This document shows positions 47,870 through 58,316 of a stretch of 64,000 nt of DNA, in pieces. How positions within the stretch are numbered: position 1 is the stretch's first letter; every line of letters begins with the position of its first letter. The position numbers were made by a program, and so were the translations under genes. The stretch spans positions 310,001-374,000 of the forward strand of contig BSDZ01000009.1 in the NCBI GenBank assembly GCA_030268105.1, read 5' to 3'. Source of the DNA: Volvox africanus (Eukaryota; Chlorophyta; Chlorophyceae; Chlamydomonadales; Volvocaceae). The notes below the pieces were generated by a model. It saw only the letters and a program-made list of their open reading frames with translations, made no database searches and was not told the origin of the DNA.

Positions 47870-48662
47870 TCGGAGCGGTTCCTGAGTGATTGGAATGGTG
47901 CCACGTGAGCATAAAGCAAGCAAAGCTGCGTCTTCCCTCTTTCTGCCTGGACTCTCTTCCACGCACATACATATGTATGCATGCCCTGTCTCGTACCAAT
48001 GCAACGGATGCAGCTTCCACTGGTGCATATACACTGGCTTAGGCGGCTTGTCACCAGGCCTGCGTCGTGACGGTGATATGATCGCGCTGCTGCTGCCGCT
48101 GCTGCTGCTGTTGGTGGTGGTGGTGGCGGATCTCAACCTCTCCTTTGGAGTAGGTACTGCAGCAATACGAACGGATCCCTAATGCGACCACACGGTATTG
48201 TCACCCGGTGAATTGACCGTTGGCCCCACCCGTCATCATCATCGTCATACTCCACGACCTTACTCCGCTCCTCTAGGGAGGCATAATACGCACCACAGCC
48301 CGCGCAAACAGCTGGTTAGTTCTCCTAATTGCCCCAATGATTCGCTGCAGGACCGTCGTAGTAATTTCAATATGTATCGGGGTGTGTGTTTGTGTTCAAT
48401 AGGGCAGATGGGCAGCCGTTGGGCCGCACGGCGGTACCCATGTGCCCCTGTTGTGTTTTAGGGTTTCGGAGCCCTGTCTCACGCTGCCGATGGATCACAT
48501 GAGGGCTGCCCGTTTCCGGATCTTCCACTTCGGGTTAACCAAATCGAATGTCAGCCTGATGAATGGGTCGCAATCGGATACGCGTGCGGTCATGCCCTCA
48601 GGTACCGCACCACTACCGGCGATGGACTTCCTGTTGGCTACCCTACTGAGCGGACTAGTCGG
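45924..48662 (+). other. Possible exons of an unidentified plus-strand gene
   Basis: Pieces with protein-like sequence and plausible borders: 45924-46063 (VMSDNQLAELVNGRCGLILR, donor AA|GTGAGT); 47062-47121 (ASSLHGICVYGVALNGL, acceptor GTACAG, donor GTATGT); 47182-47510 (Gly-rich, ending in TGA); 48078-48149 (ATG followed by a signal-like Leu/Val run, IALLLPLLLLLVVVVAD); and 48466-48662 (SEPCLTLPMDHMRAARF, later a hydrophobic stretch DFLLATLLSGLVG, donor GTACGT). Phases do not all agree, so they may belong to more than one gene or be chance. The SEPC-x3-P piece vaguely resembles the cysteine modules of the large surface protein. Confidence 0.2.
47828..47870. repeat. (GGCT)n microsatellite
   Basis: Ten or more perfect GGCT/CTGG units. 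On the complementary strand it would read Gln-Pro-Ala-Ser repeats, but no gene supports that. Confidence 0.9.
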
Positions 48663-50450
48663 GTACGTATGTGAATGTGTCGCTTTGTGGCTTTTTGAAT
48701 ACGGATCTGGATCTACATCCGGTAGTTATGTTTAACTAAGAGGCTTGTTGAGAAAATCAGTAGGAAATGAATATCGCGGAGGGGCTCCGGGGTGATGTGC
48801 CATGTACGAGCCAGTTAGCTTCATCCTGCCTGGGCTTCGAGTTTGATGGTTGATGAGAGAAATGATGGTTTGATGACCGGTGGCGTTGGGGGCTGCGGGC
48901 GGGCGGACGTGTATGTGTTTTTTTATGTGGTTTGGATCTCGAAGGGGAGACTCTCTGAGATTTGTTTGTTGTACGTGTGTGTGTATGTGTGTGTTTTGGG
49001 AGTGAGGGTGGAGGGACTTCTACCCAACATGCCACAACAAAAAAGGATGAACTCTTTTCCGGAGGGTAAGTGCGAAGGGGGAAGGGCGGCGTGTCCGTAT
49101 GCATATCTTTCGGGATGGATATTGCGGCGGTATGTGCGTTGGGGGCGGGGGGCAGCGTCGTCGTGAATTGGTACACATGTCAGCCATCGAACTCATGCGG
49201 GCTGTGAAGCCAATGGAAGAAGGAACATTTGGGGTCGTATTACTCCGCTGCTCTGTCTTGCAGGAATGGGTTCAACTTAACCCTCCTGGAATAGTGTGAG
49301 TTCAGGCGGCACGATGGGAATATTGCAAACGTCATTTCACCATAAACCATGGCATGTATAAGTACGAATTATAGGGGTTTCAGGTTTTTCTGTGTGTGTC
49401 TGTTGATGGAATGAAACTGAAGTAGCCGTATATCATTATTTTAATTCTAAGTCCGTATCAGCAGGTACTAAGTATCTGGGAAGGATGGCTCTTTATGCCG
49501 GGGGTGGTGGGTGTACATAACAACAAGGAGTTCGCGTCGGGCAGGCAAGCACTGGCTAATTCGCTGTTTCTTGGCCCGAGGGAAGTTCACTTTGACCCTT
49601 TTTTAAAGGCTTTTAACTCCCATGCTTGGTCGCTCATTTTATGCCTGTTCAGAAATTAGGTGCCCACAGCCTGTCAGATTCTTAAGAGTGATGATGATGT
49701 GAGCTCGTACGACGCGGAACCCAGGAGGCTCAGGCACTGCAAAGCATTCTATACCGAAAACTGCAATAAAAAGAAGGACAAGAAGCCGAGACCTAATAAT
49801 TGAATAATATAAAAACAGACCGAGCAGTCTTTCCGATCCCGCCGTCCCGAGTGTCTCATACACGTAAGTGTACACATAACGGTTTGTCAACCAACAGCTT
49901 GGTCCTCATTCGTTTTAGTTTTTCTTTATCTTCCATGGCAAATGAACGTTAACGCATTGCTAGGTTGCTTAAGTGGGAGTAATGCTTTGCGCGCAGCAAG
50001 GAACTATGAGAAATGTGCTGAGGTCGGAATCCCCCACAACCATGTACATATAGCGGTGCATCAAAACAAAGTTTTATTATTTAATTACCTTATTTGATTT
50101 ATTTGATGAGCCGACATGTTGTATCGCAGGTCCCAACTGCCGTAGTTTCGACGTTACTAAGATGTAACATCTTTTGCTTTGATTTTAAGAAAACCTTAGA
50201 AATTGTTCTACATTAAGGCTACCATTCACATCAGTTCTGCCGTCCTTTTCTGGAAAGTTTTTGCCTACAACGTGGTAGTCGAAGATACGTAAAACGCATA
50301 AGAATGCGTCGAAGGTTTAATTATTACGATAACAGGAAATCTATGCATAATTTTATTGAAGTCTTTTGGTAGGAAATCGAATCGTCAACATCTTACCCCC
50401 AAACCGCAACACCAAATACAAGTCACAGATAAACCGTATTAACTCAAGAA

Positions 50451-53400
50451 ATGCCCATTGATGATGATGGGATTCCAGAGGACTTCGGGGATGTAGTTGG
50501 TGAGGACAGCATCCTCGGAGGTTCCAACCTGTCGGATCAACACGCCTCCGCATCAAACAAGGTCCCCAGCAAGCCCCCCAGCAAAGCTAACAGCAAGGCA
50601 CCCTCCGAGCATGGCACCGATGACTCATTCTTTGCGTCGGGGTCGCGACAACCCTCCCGCCAAGCTTCCAAGGCGGCCTCCAACACCCGCATGGATGACT
50701 CCTTCGACCGAAACAACAGCTCTCCGAAAGCCCCGCCCAAAGCCAGCCCCTCAACAAGCATTGCTAGGGGGGGCAGTGGGGTCGGCTCTCCCGCCGGCAG
50801 CCGCTCAGCTAGGCTATCCACTGCGGGAAGCCACGGCCGCCCCACCAGCCCCCTCGGCACCACCCCGAGTGACGACTTCGCCGATATCCTAGGTCCCAGT
50901 GCGGAGAAGTCCTCAGCATCTCTCCCACGTAGGCCTCCCTCCACAGCAGGATCCAGCTTCGGAGCTGCATTTGCTGCTGGTGGTGTCGGCGCTGCAACCG
51001 GGGCTAGGCCCCCATCAGCACCGGTGTTCGGCCGTTCGTCACCCACCGGCAACCCCCCAATGAGCCGCCCGGACTCCCTAAGCCGATTCGGAGCGGGTGG
51101 TTCCGGATCTAGCAGTCATCCGAGCGGATCGTTCTCCCCTTCAGCAACCCTAGCGCCACCAGAGGCGTCCCCATCCCCTCGTGCGACCCAGACACCATTT
51201 ACGGCGAAATTTGCTCCCGGCGTCTCTGGCGGTGAGGGAACTACACGGCGGCTGTTATCGCGATCCGGCACGACCCTTTCGCAGGTGGAGTGTCACATCC
51301 CGACGCCGTTCGAACTGTTTCGGTTATACGACTCGGATCTTAACGGTCGAGTAACGCGCGAGGAGTTTTTCAGCATGATGAGGGACCTGGACGGCTACCC
51401 TCTGCATTACGCTCCTCAAGATGATCCGGAGCACAAGCTGGTGGCTCTGCGTGAGAAAAGGTACCACTTCCTCATATCGGTGGCTGGGGGTGCCGGGTCC
51501 CCCATTCTCTACAAGACTGAGACACGCTCATGCACGCGGTCGATTGAGCTCCAAGAGGGGTATACATGTTTGATTAGATGTACATTTATAAGATAATTAT
51601 TAAATTTGTATGAAAACAAAATGAACAGGCTTTCTTATCCCCAAAGCCGGCTTCTTTCTTTAGATGATAAGATCTCCGAAGATGTTAACTGATTGAGGCC
51701 GCTCACACCAAACTTTGGCCCCATCGCGAAGGGGAGTGCTCGGCGGTCTTCCTGTTGGGTCAGGGGTTAGGAGCTGCTCTTGGCTTCATAGCCATACCCG
51801 GTTAGAAATGTAACACGTCCCCGTACAATCCCGCCACCAGGGATCGTAAAGAGGTTCAGCACGCAGTACGAGAGGAGAAGCTGTCTCTAGCGGAACTTCA
51901 CGGCCAAGCCAATGAGGAGATGAGGCGGGAGATGGCGGCGGAGGTGGCCAAGTTGGCCGCGGAGGTGGGGGAGCTGAGCGCCCAAATCGCGGAGGAGGAA
52001 GCGGAGTCAAAGCGGGTGGTGCATCACCCTGATGAGTCCATGCGAGTCACACCGGAGTTGCGGCAACACCGTGCGCAAGTGAGGGGGTGAGGGAGAGAGG
52101 GGGGAGAGAGGGGGAAAGTCGAAAGAACAGAATCCTGGTGCTGATACTGGAGGAACGAGGACTAACCAGTGTGAGGGTCGAATGATGGCTGACGTCGTCC
52201 AAAGTCAGGAAAGTGGAAACGAGCTGTGATTTATACAAAGGTAGTCGCAAAGGCAGCGAATTAAAACAGTAAAAAGAAGAGAAACTGTAATTATGTTTAC
52301 TGTTGACCTTATTGCTGGCGGCGAAATGAAAGACGTGTTGAGTCCGAGGCGAAGCTGAGCTGACCGCCGGCACTGCCGCTCCCATGCAAGTGTCCCTCCC
52401 GACCCACCTGTGAAGAGAACCTACCCGCGCCGGAACCCGACCAACCCATCCAACCAACCCGGGCAGCTCGAAGTGCGCGCGCGTACCAACCGAACCAAGC
52501 GCGGTTCCACGCGAACCCACTCACCTGGGGCAACGGCGGCGGTAGCAGTCGTAATAGCAAGGATGTGCGCATGCGGGGGGAAGAAGAGGAGTAAGCGCAG
52601 AGACAGGGAAGGACAGAGAATGGCGAGTAAGCACAAGTCCAAGGCAGTACGAACGACGGGACGGAAGCATGCACTGGATGAGAAGAATGTCGCTGAGTTC
52701 GGACGCAAGCAGGTAGTAAAGTAAAGAATGTAATCTGAAAGGAGGATAGAAGGACGTTTATATTAGGGTGGGAACGTCCCGGAGGAAACGTGAGATGGGA
52801 AGCAAGGGTATTTTGGTACTAACAAATAGAAAACAGGGGGTCGTGGTCGTACAGGGAGAGAGGCGCGGGCTGAGGCCACCAATGGCTCCCGCCAGCCCCC
52901 GCGCACCAGGGGCGCAAGCATGCCGGCCCACCAGTGCCGTACGATTAAGGAGTGGGTGAGGTCAGGAGGGCAGCAAGGGCGTGGCGAGTAGCAGCCAGGA
53001 CGTCGAGGCCTTGTCGGCGTTGTACGAAAAAGAGCCGGGGCCAGAAGAAGATCCGCTGTGCGCACGGAACTCTAGCCGACGGCGAGGGTAGCCCTGGCTT
53101 ATAAGGGTGGCCATCAGTCGGGCGACTGAGGAATGAAATCATGGACGTCCGTTATGAGGTGTTGCAAGGGACTGAATGGGCTGATGAAAATATTGCGTTT
53201 GGCAGCTTCGTCAGCACAAGAGGATGCATGGACGAAGCGAGAGAGAGGTGAATGCCCTGGAAGGCGGCTGCTACAGCTCATAATACACGCGGGTGTCGAA
53301 CCAGATGATGCAGCCATTACGGATGGAGTGATGAGGAGGATATCCAGGATCGGCGTGGCCCCTTCCGTGTGCGGCTGCTGGGGGATGTGAAGTGCGAGAG

Positions 53401-56400
53401 TGTAGATGCCATCAGGCTCCTGGAAGAGAAGGGACGTCAGGTGTGTATTGGGAAGGGAAAGTAGTGCTTGGTGGATCTAAAGGCAGAAAGCACATGCCTG
53501 GCAGGGGGCGTGATCGTGGAGCAATAAAATTGGCGTAAGAAGTCGTATTCGCACTGGCCGGAAGAGGAAGAGGTTAGCGGTGTATGGGGCCAGCGAGATA
53601 CCCATCGTTATCCCACAGACTTATCAAACAAGATAAGGGACAAAGCGAATGAAAGTTGCGGAGAGGAGGGCAGATAGCAGGAGGGCGAGGAAGTCGTCAG
53701 CTGAGAAATAGATGGTTTGTCAGGGTGGAGGGAGGATCGGGTAGTAGGTCTCGCGCCAGGGCAGAACTCAACGTGGGGTGCCTCTCCCGGAAGTTGGGGG
53801 TTGGAAGGTCGTTCGAGGAGGTCATGTAAGCAAGATTGAATGTAGAATTTAAGGCAGAGGAGTTGAAGGGTAGACACACTTTTATCCCTGACCTTGACAA
53901 CGCACCCCTGTACGGCTCGGCGGAAGTCCGGTAGGTGGTGGTCGTGGAGGATGGGCCAAGAATAGTAGTTAGGGCAGGGATGTTGAGTGATGAACTGCTG
54001 CAGGAAAAACCCTAAAACCTAAAACCCTAAAACCCTAAAACCCTAAAACCCTTTGGTAAAAACCTAAACCAAAACTGCAAGCTTTTAAACGTTTTCTAGT
54101 ATGAGCGTGGATATACCCTTGCATAAGGAGGCAGGTTACCCAAGGGCGTGAATGAACCAGTTGGGAGCCCCCGCAGGTGCTCCTGCGGGCCGGCATGGCT
54201 GATAAGGAATGTGGTGGTGTCCGCACAGAGGTCTTGAGGGGGAGGAAGAGGACGATGGCAACGGTAATGTGCAAGTGCTGTCTAGAAGAAGGGTGGGGCT
54301 TCAGGCAAGAGTAGGAAGGGGGATGTGGACATGATGCGCCTGTCTGCGGATGCCGGGACGGAGTGCGGGGTGCTGGGAGAGGAGCAGCGGCAAGGGGAAT
54401 TTAGAAGATTGTGCGGGTCCGCATGGGAGAGAGAACGAGCGTCGTTTGGGTAGTTGCAGGGAGGAAGTTGGGGAGAGGAGGGAAGAGGAGGGAAGAGGAG
54501 GGAAGAGGAGGGAAGAGGAGGGAAGAGGAGGGAAGAGGAGGGAAGAGGAGGGAAGAGGAGGGAAGAGGAGGGAAGAGGAGGGAAGAGGAGGGAAGACGGG
54601 AGGGTAACCCGGGTGTGCCATCGTGATGCTGCAATTGCGGGGTATATCTGTTCCCCTATTGCTTTGGCCTTTTTGCCTTTTTTTGCCTGGACACAGGACA
54701 CAGGATACCGGCTGTGTCCATTATTCTTTCTTCCTTATAAGATTTTGAGCCGCCCTTCCCCCTTTTATTACACTATGTACGTCACTCTTTGTTCGCCCGA
54801 CCGCACCGCACCGCGCCGTTCCGTACCGCAGTGGCGCTCGTGGGTCCAAGATGAGTTCAAGCGGGCGGATCTCGCGGGCAACGGCATCCTTAGCATCGGT
54901 AGGGCCACGTACGGGAGCAAGAAGTGTCGTACCGTGCTCTTTACGATCCTGCCGTGTATTCTACTGAGTGTACACGCTGCGTCTCTAGAAACCGTGCATT
55001 TACAGCAGTGTACAGCAGTGCAAATAACCTCAACATGACCAGGCGAATCTTGGTGCTGTCTGGTCGTTGGTCCAAGTTAGCTCAGGAGACTCCTCGCTGG
55101 TTTCCGCCCATGCCGACCTGCGCGTGCGTGTGTGCATGTGTATTTTTATGTCCATCTCTTTCTCTCCCGCCCCCCCCCCGGGCCTTCAGATGAATTCTAC
55201 ATGTACTATTACTCCAAGTTGTGCTTTCGCTTCCCCGTCACGAGGACAGGCGTAAATCCAGGTGCATGCGTGTGTGTGTTTGTGTTTGGGTTATGGGGGA
55301 GACGTTTGGAGAGAGAGGGGTCAAAGGTGGTACCCTGCAGCATGGGAAGGGTGGCTGGCTGGGTGGTTCTACCTCTTCGGTAACCACATGGATTACGGCA
55401 GGTACGGTCACGTAGATCACGGCAGGTACGGCGCCAGCCCCAAGGAAACTAAAACGAAGCTGCATATCTTTCACCTTATTAAGTAGAGTTAAGCGTACTC
55501 CATATGGGGAGTGAATGCGCACTTGGCTTATATCCATATTCCATACGGAAGACGGGAGGCGGCAATTTGAAGCGCAGCTCAGGTTGCTGGTTCCTCCAGA
55601 ACAAGTTAACCACCGGGGGGGCTGTTGGACACTTACGAGTCGCCATCTCACCGACCCTGCAAGGAAGGAGAAGAGAGATGTGACTTTGAACCAAAAGGGG
55701 GAAAGCGCGAAGCTTCCACCGCCGCCTGCTGAATCAGCCTGGACTGACAACCCCCTTCCCCGCTCACTCCTCCGCCATTTCCCTCCTCTACATCCCCAAC
55801 CGGAGCCCCGGTGGGCGGTAACCCCCAGCGACAAACGCGCCTCCGGCCGCTCACCTTGGCTTCCTTCTCTCACCCACTTCCCCGACCCATCCGCGCTGTC
55901 CCCAGGCGCCCTACTCTTCAACGTGTTCGTTCGGTACTGCAGCATCGGACGCGGCGCGGTGGGCGGCCGCAATGAGGACATGCTGAGTCACCAGTTTTCC
56001 AAACTATGTCGGGATGCGGGCCTTATCAACGGAAAAGCGATCACCAGAGCCTCGGTAGACATTATCTATCACAGGTGCAGGACGGGGGTGCGCAACTCCG
56101 CATCCCGCCTTTCATTTCTATACTTCCCCTTCTGAATGGTTACTTGAAAGAGTTCTTGCGAATTCGCTTCCTCCGCTACAAACTGCGGCCGTTACCAATC
56201 CCGCAGGGCTCGAGCTGCCGACGAAAGCCTTGAGACGTACAAGCATAAGGCCGGGGTAGCGGCCACCGCCCGCATGTACTACCCGCAGTTTCTCTTCGCG
56301 CTGGATAAGGTAAGGAGCATGTGGTGTGAGCGTGTATGGGTGTGGGTGTGTTTGGGCATATATATACGTGTCAGGTGGGGTATGGGGGGTATCGTGGGAG

Positions 56401-58316
56401 ATCGTAACGTATGTGCAATAGGCTTTTATACATACCTTTTCTCGTTTGCCGGGAGATTTTGCCATCGCAAATTTGCTACCCCTCTCCACACTCACACATA
56501 ATTCCTTTCCCTAAACGTGCATTTGCACTCCAGATTGCCGAGAAGAGGCGCAGCGGCTTCCAGGAGGTGGTGGCGCGTGTGTTGGCGGCCATCGACACGC
56601 TGCCGGAGCCCACCTTTGCGGACTTCCTGATCATCAGCGGCAACCAGCTCGAGGCGGGAGCGAAGGTACCCGAATTCCTGACCAGACACAGTCTCCTCCC
56701 GGACAACAGCAGGGAGCTGCGCGCTTTGGCCGACAACGAAATGATTCGCCGAATGAAAGACGGTAAGTTCGTTATCTAGTTGCTATTTAACTGGGTCACA
56801 ACCGACCTAGCTGAAATAACCAATGAACGGCCCAACGATCAGAGCCCAGACGTCTATATGCCAGAATGCGAGATGCGATCGCAGCATCCTACAGCCCCTG
56901 CTACAATATCTGCTATTTGCAAACGTCTCTTGTCTGTTCGTACACACACGCACACACACACACAAACCACAAATGGTTTGCTGATCGCAGAATCTCAGGA
57001 AGCGCTCCATTTGATATTGGGGACCGTCCGCAAGCCAGCGACGAGTAGCGAGGGACTGAAGGCGTTTGTGGAATCGAAGTAAGTCTCCCTTCATGGGGGG
57101 CAATGGTGAAGGGTGGTAGGTTCAGGGAGACGATGGGCCCAGAAACGACCGGCTGAGGAGCGCTGAGCTGTCCGTACTGCCCTTGGTCTTAAGATACATG
57201 CAGCGTAAACGCGCACAAACGAATGGTTGAGTCGTCGTTTTGTTAACAGGCGCACCGGTACCGGCGGTGGTGGCACAGACGGCACACAGCCCGCTGGTGA
57301 CGCCCACAGCGGCGATGGCGGTGAACTCCAGGGAGCGGCAGCGCTGCAGGCCAGCGTGTACGGCAGTTTGCCGCCGCCAACGCTGGGACCGGAGACAATA
57401 CGGCAGAAGAAGTGGGAGCGACCGGAGCCTTCTGAGCTGTCGAGGTCCCGGGCAGCTGCGCTCTCTCGCGGCGTTGCTCCCGTGTATTCACCGGATACGA
57501 TGCATTTTGTGGGTCCTCGGGCTTGACCCGCTGTTGGCATGGGCTGCGACAGTGCTGCTTTCTTAGGAGTATAGCTAGCCTTCTATTCGTTGGTCATTTC
57601 TCCACCCCAGCCCACCCCTATCCTTTATGCACATATCGTTGCACATGACAGCCATCTTACTGCTAACACGCTCCTGGCCGCTCCCATCCAGCAACTAACT
57701 TTCCCACATGAAGATTCTCCGTCATCCCGTTACCCCCTTCTAAATGGCACCCGAGCTCCCTTTAGGTTCGTGAACTGGATCCAGATCAGTTGATGGTATC
57801 TCTCAAACGGGTCTACGAGTTATATGCAGCTTGGGGAGGTGGTGTGGACCGAGCAGCGATGGATCGGCGCCGCTTTACGAAGGCCCTCCGGGATGCACTT
57901 CTGATTTCGGAGAGCGGCCCGCTACCCACACGCAAAGCGGAAAATGTGTACGACAAGGTGCTGCCGGCCAGCTCTCGCGCTCTCAACTTCATTCAGGTAC
58001 GTGATCGCATGCCGCTTGCAATGCCCGCACATGAAGCAATATTATGGTAAATTAAGCACATGTACCTGCCATGATGTCATGGCGGTTTGCGCAGGGCCCC
58101 GGCCCGCTGTGCCATTCTTTGCATTTCAGTCAAGTTCACGAAAAGACAACGAAGTCCTCTATCTAAAACTACCTTTCTTTTTCTGCTGGTCTGTCACATT
58201 GCGGTAACCATCAGTTCATCGAGGCTCTTCGACATGTGGCGCTCCACCATCGGTTGTCGCTGAACGAAGTAATTGAGAAGCTGGTGGCGGTTGGGGGTCC
58301 CAGGCCAGGGCCTTGA
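50451..58316 (+). CDS. EF-hand, coiled-coil and double p25-alpha (TPPP-like) protein
   Basis: Exons: 50451-51460, 51841-52078, 54832-54898, 55190-55249, 55906-56074, 56207-56309, 56534-56762, 56991-57078, 57250-57508, 57766-57996 and 58215-58316, giving 851 aa. Residues 1-285 are Ser/Pro-rich and disordered. The first EF-hand loop is DSDLNGRVTREE (about 294-305). A Glu/Ala/Lys coiled coil follows (about 337-395). The second EF-hand loop, DLAGNGILSIDE (about 428-439), is created by the splice at 54898/55190. The first p25-alpha module starts FNVFVRYCSIGRG, then KLCRDAGLINGKAITRASVD, and closes with YYPQFLFALD. The second spans about 742-845 (VYELYAAWGGGVDRAAMDRR, FIEALRHVA, LSLNEVIEKLVAVGGPRP). 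p25-alpha/TPPP proteins bind tubulin, so a calcium-responsive microtubule or flagellar role is inferred. Intron 4 uses a GC donor (GCGTAA). Intron 2 (2.75 kb) carries a retroelement. Confidence 0.85.
52630..53990 (-). mobile_element. Decayed Penelope-like retroelement reverse transcriptase (antisense in intron)
   Basis: On the minus strand, within intron 2 of the p25-alpha gene, pieces in shifting frames follow the order of a Penelope-like reverse transcriptase. These are FLALLLSALLSATFIRF, then two stops, then VCGITMGISLAPYTANLFLF (the conserved G-x-x-MG...AP...ANL core, minus 53620-53540). Next come EYDFLRQFY, then RHVLSAFRSTKHYF, then PDGIYTLALHIP and PILDILLI, then RFVHASS plus RNIFISPFSPLQHLITDV, and finally a degenerate VPKYPCFP-like segment near 52800. 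At least two frameshifts and several stops show it is dead. No GIY-YIG endonuclease is visible downstream. Outer limits are uncertain. Confidence 0.65.
54005..54053. repeat. Telomere-like (CCCTAAAA)n array beside the retroelement
   Basis: Five to six CCCTAAAA units lie on the 5' side of the recognisable minus-strand reverse transcriptase. On that strand they read TTTTAGGG. This is the second long interstitial telomere-like array in the window. Confidence 0.85.
54471..54597. repeat. GGAAGAGGAG minisatellite (10 bp, about 12 copies)
   Basis: Near-perfect homopurine tandem array about 235 bp upstream of exon 54832-54898 of the p25-alpha gene. Homopurine/homopyrimidine mirror arrays can form triplex DNA. 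In the transcript it is a strong purine-rich, splicing-enhancer-like tract. Confidence 0.95.

Larger units (their letters stand above)
44997..50450. other. Intergenic region with scattered exon-like pieces
   Basis: No complete gene could be assembled. Exon-like pieces on the plus strand are listed in the next entry. The rest contains microsatellites and, from about 49600 to 50440, AT-richer DNA that should include the promoter of the p25-alpha gene. A telomere-like TTTTAGGGTTT occurs at about 48457. Confidence 0.4.

Noticed and set aside
47819..48136. Gln-Pro-Ala-Ser repeat protein on the minus strand
   Set aside because: It is a translation of the (GGCT)n microsatellite with no supporting exon structure.
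51462..51595. Continuation of the first p25-alpha-gene exon to the TAA at 51594
   Set aside because: A donor at 51461 joined to 51841 produces a strong coiled coil and leads to the EF-hand and p25 modules. The read-through tail has no such character.
54278..54700. Leu/Pro/Ser repeat proteins (FPPLPSSSL...) antisense to the minisatellite
   Set aside because: They are direct translations of the 10-bp homopurine tandem array in all frames, with no independent gene evidence.
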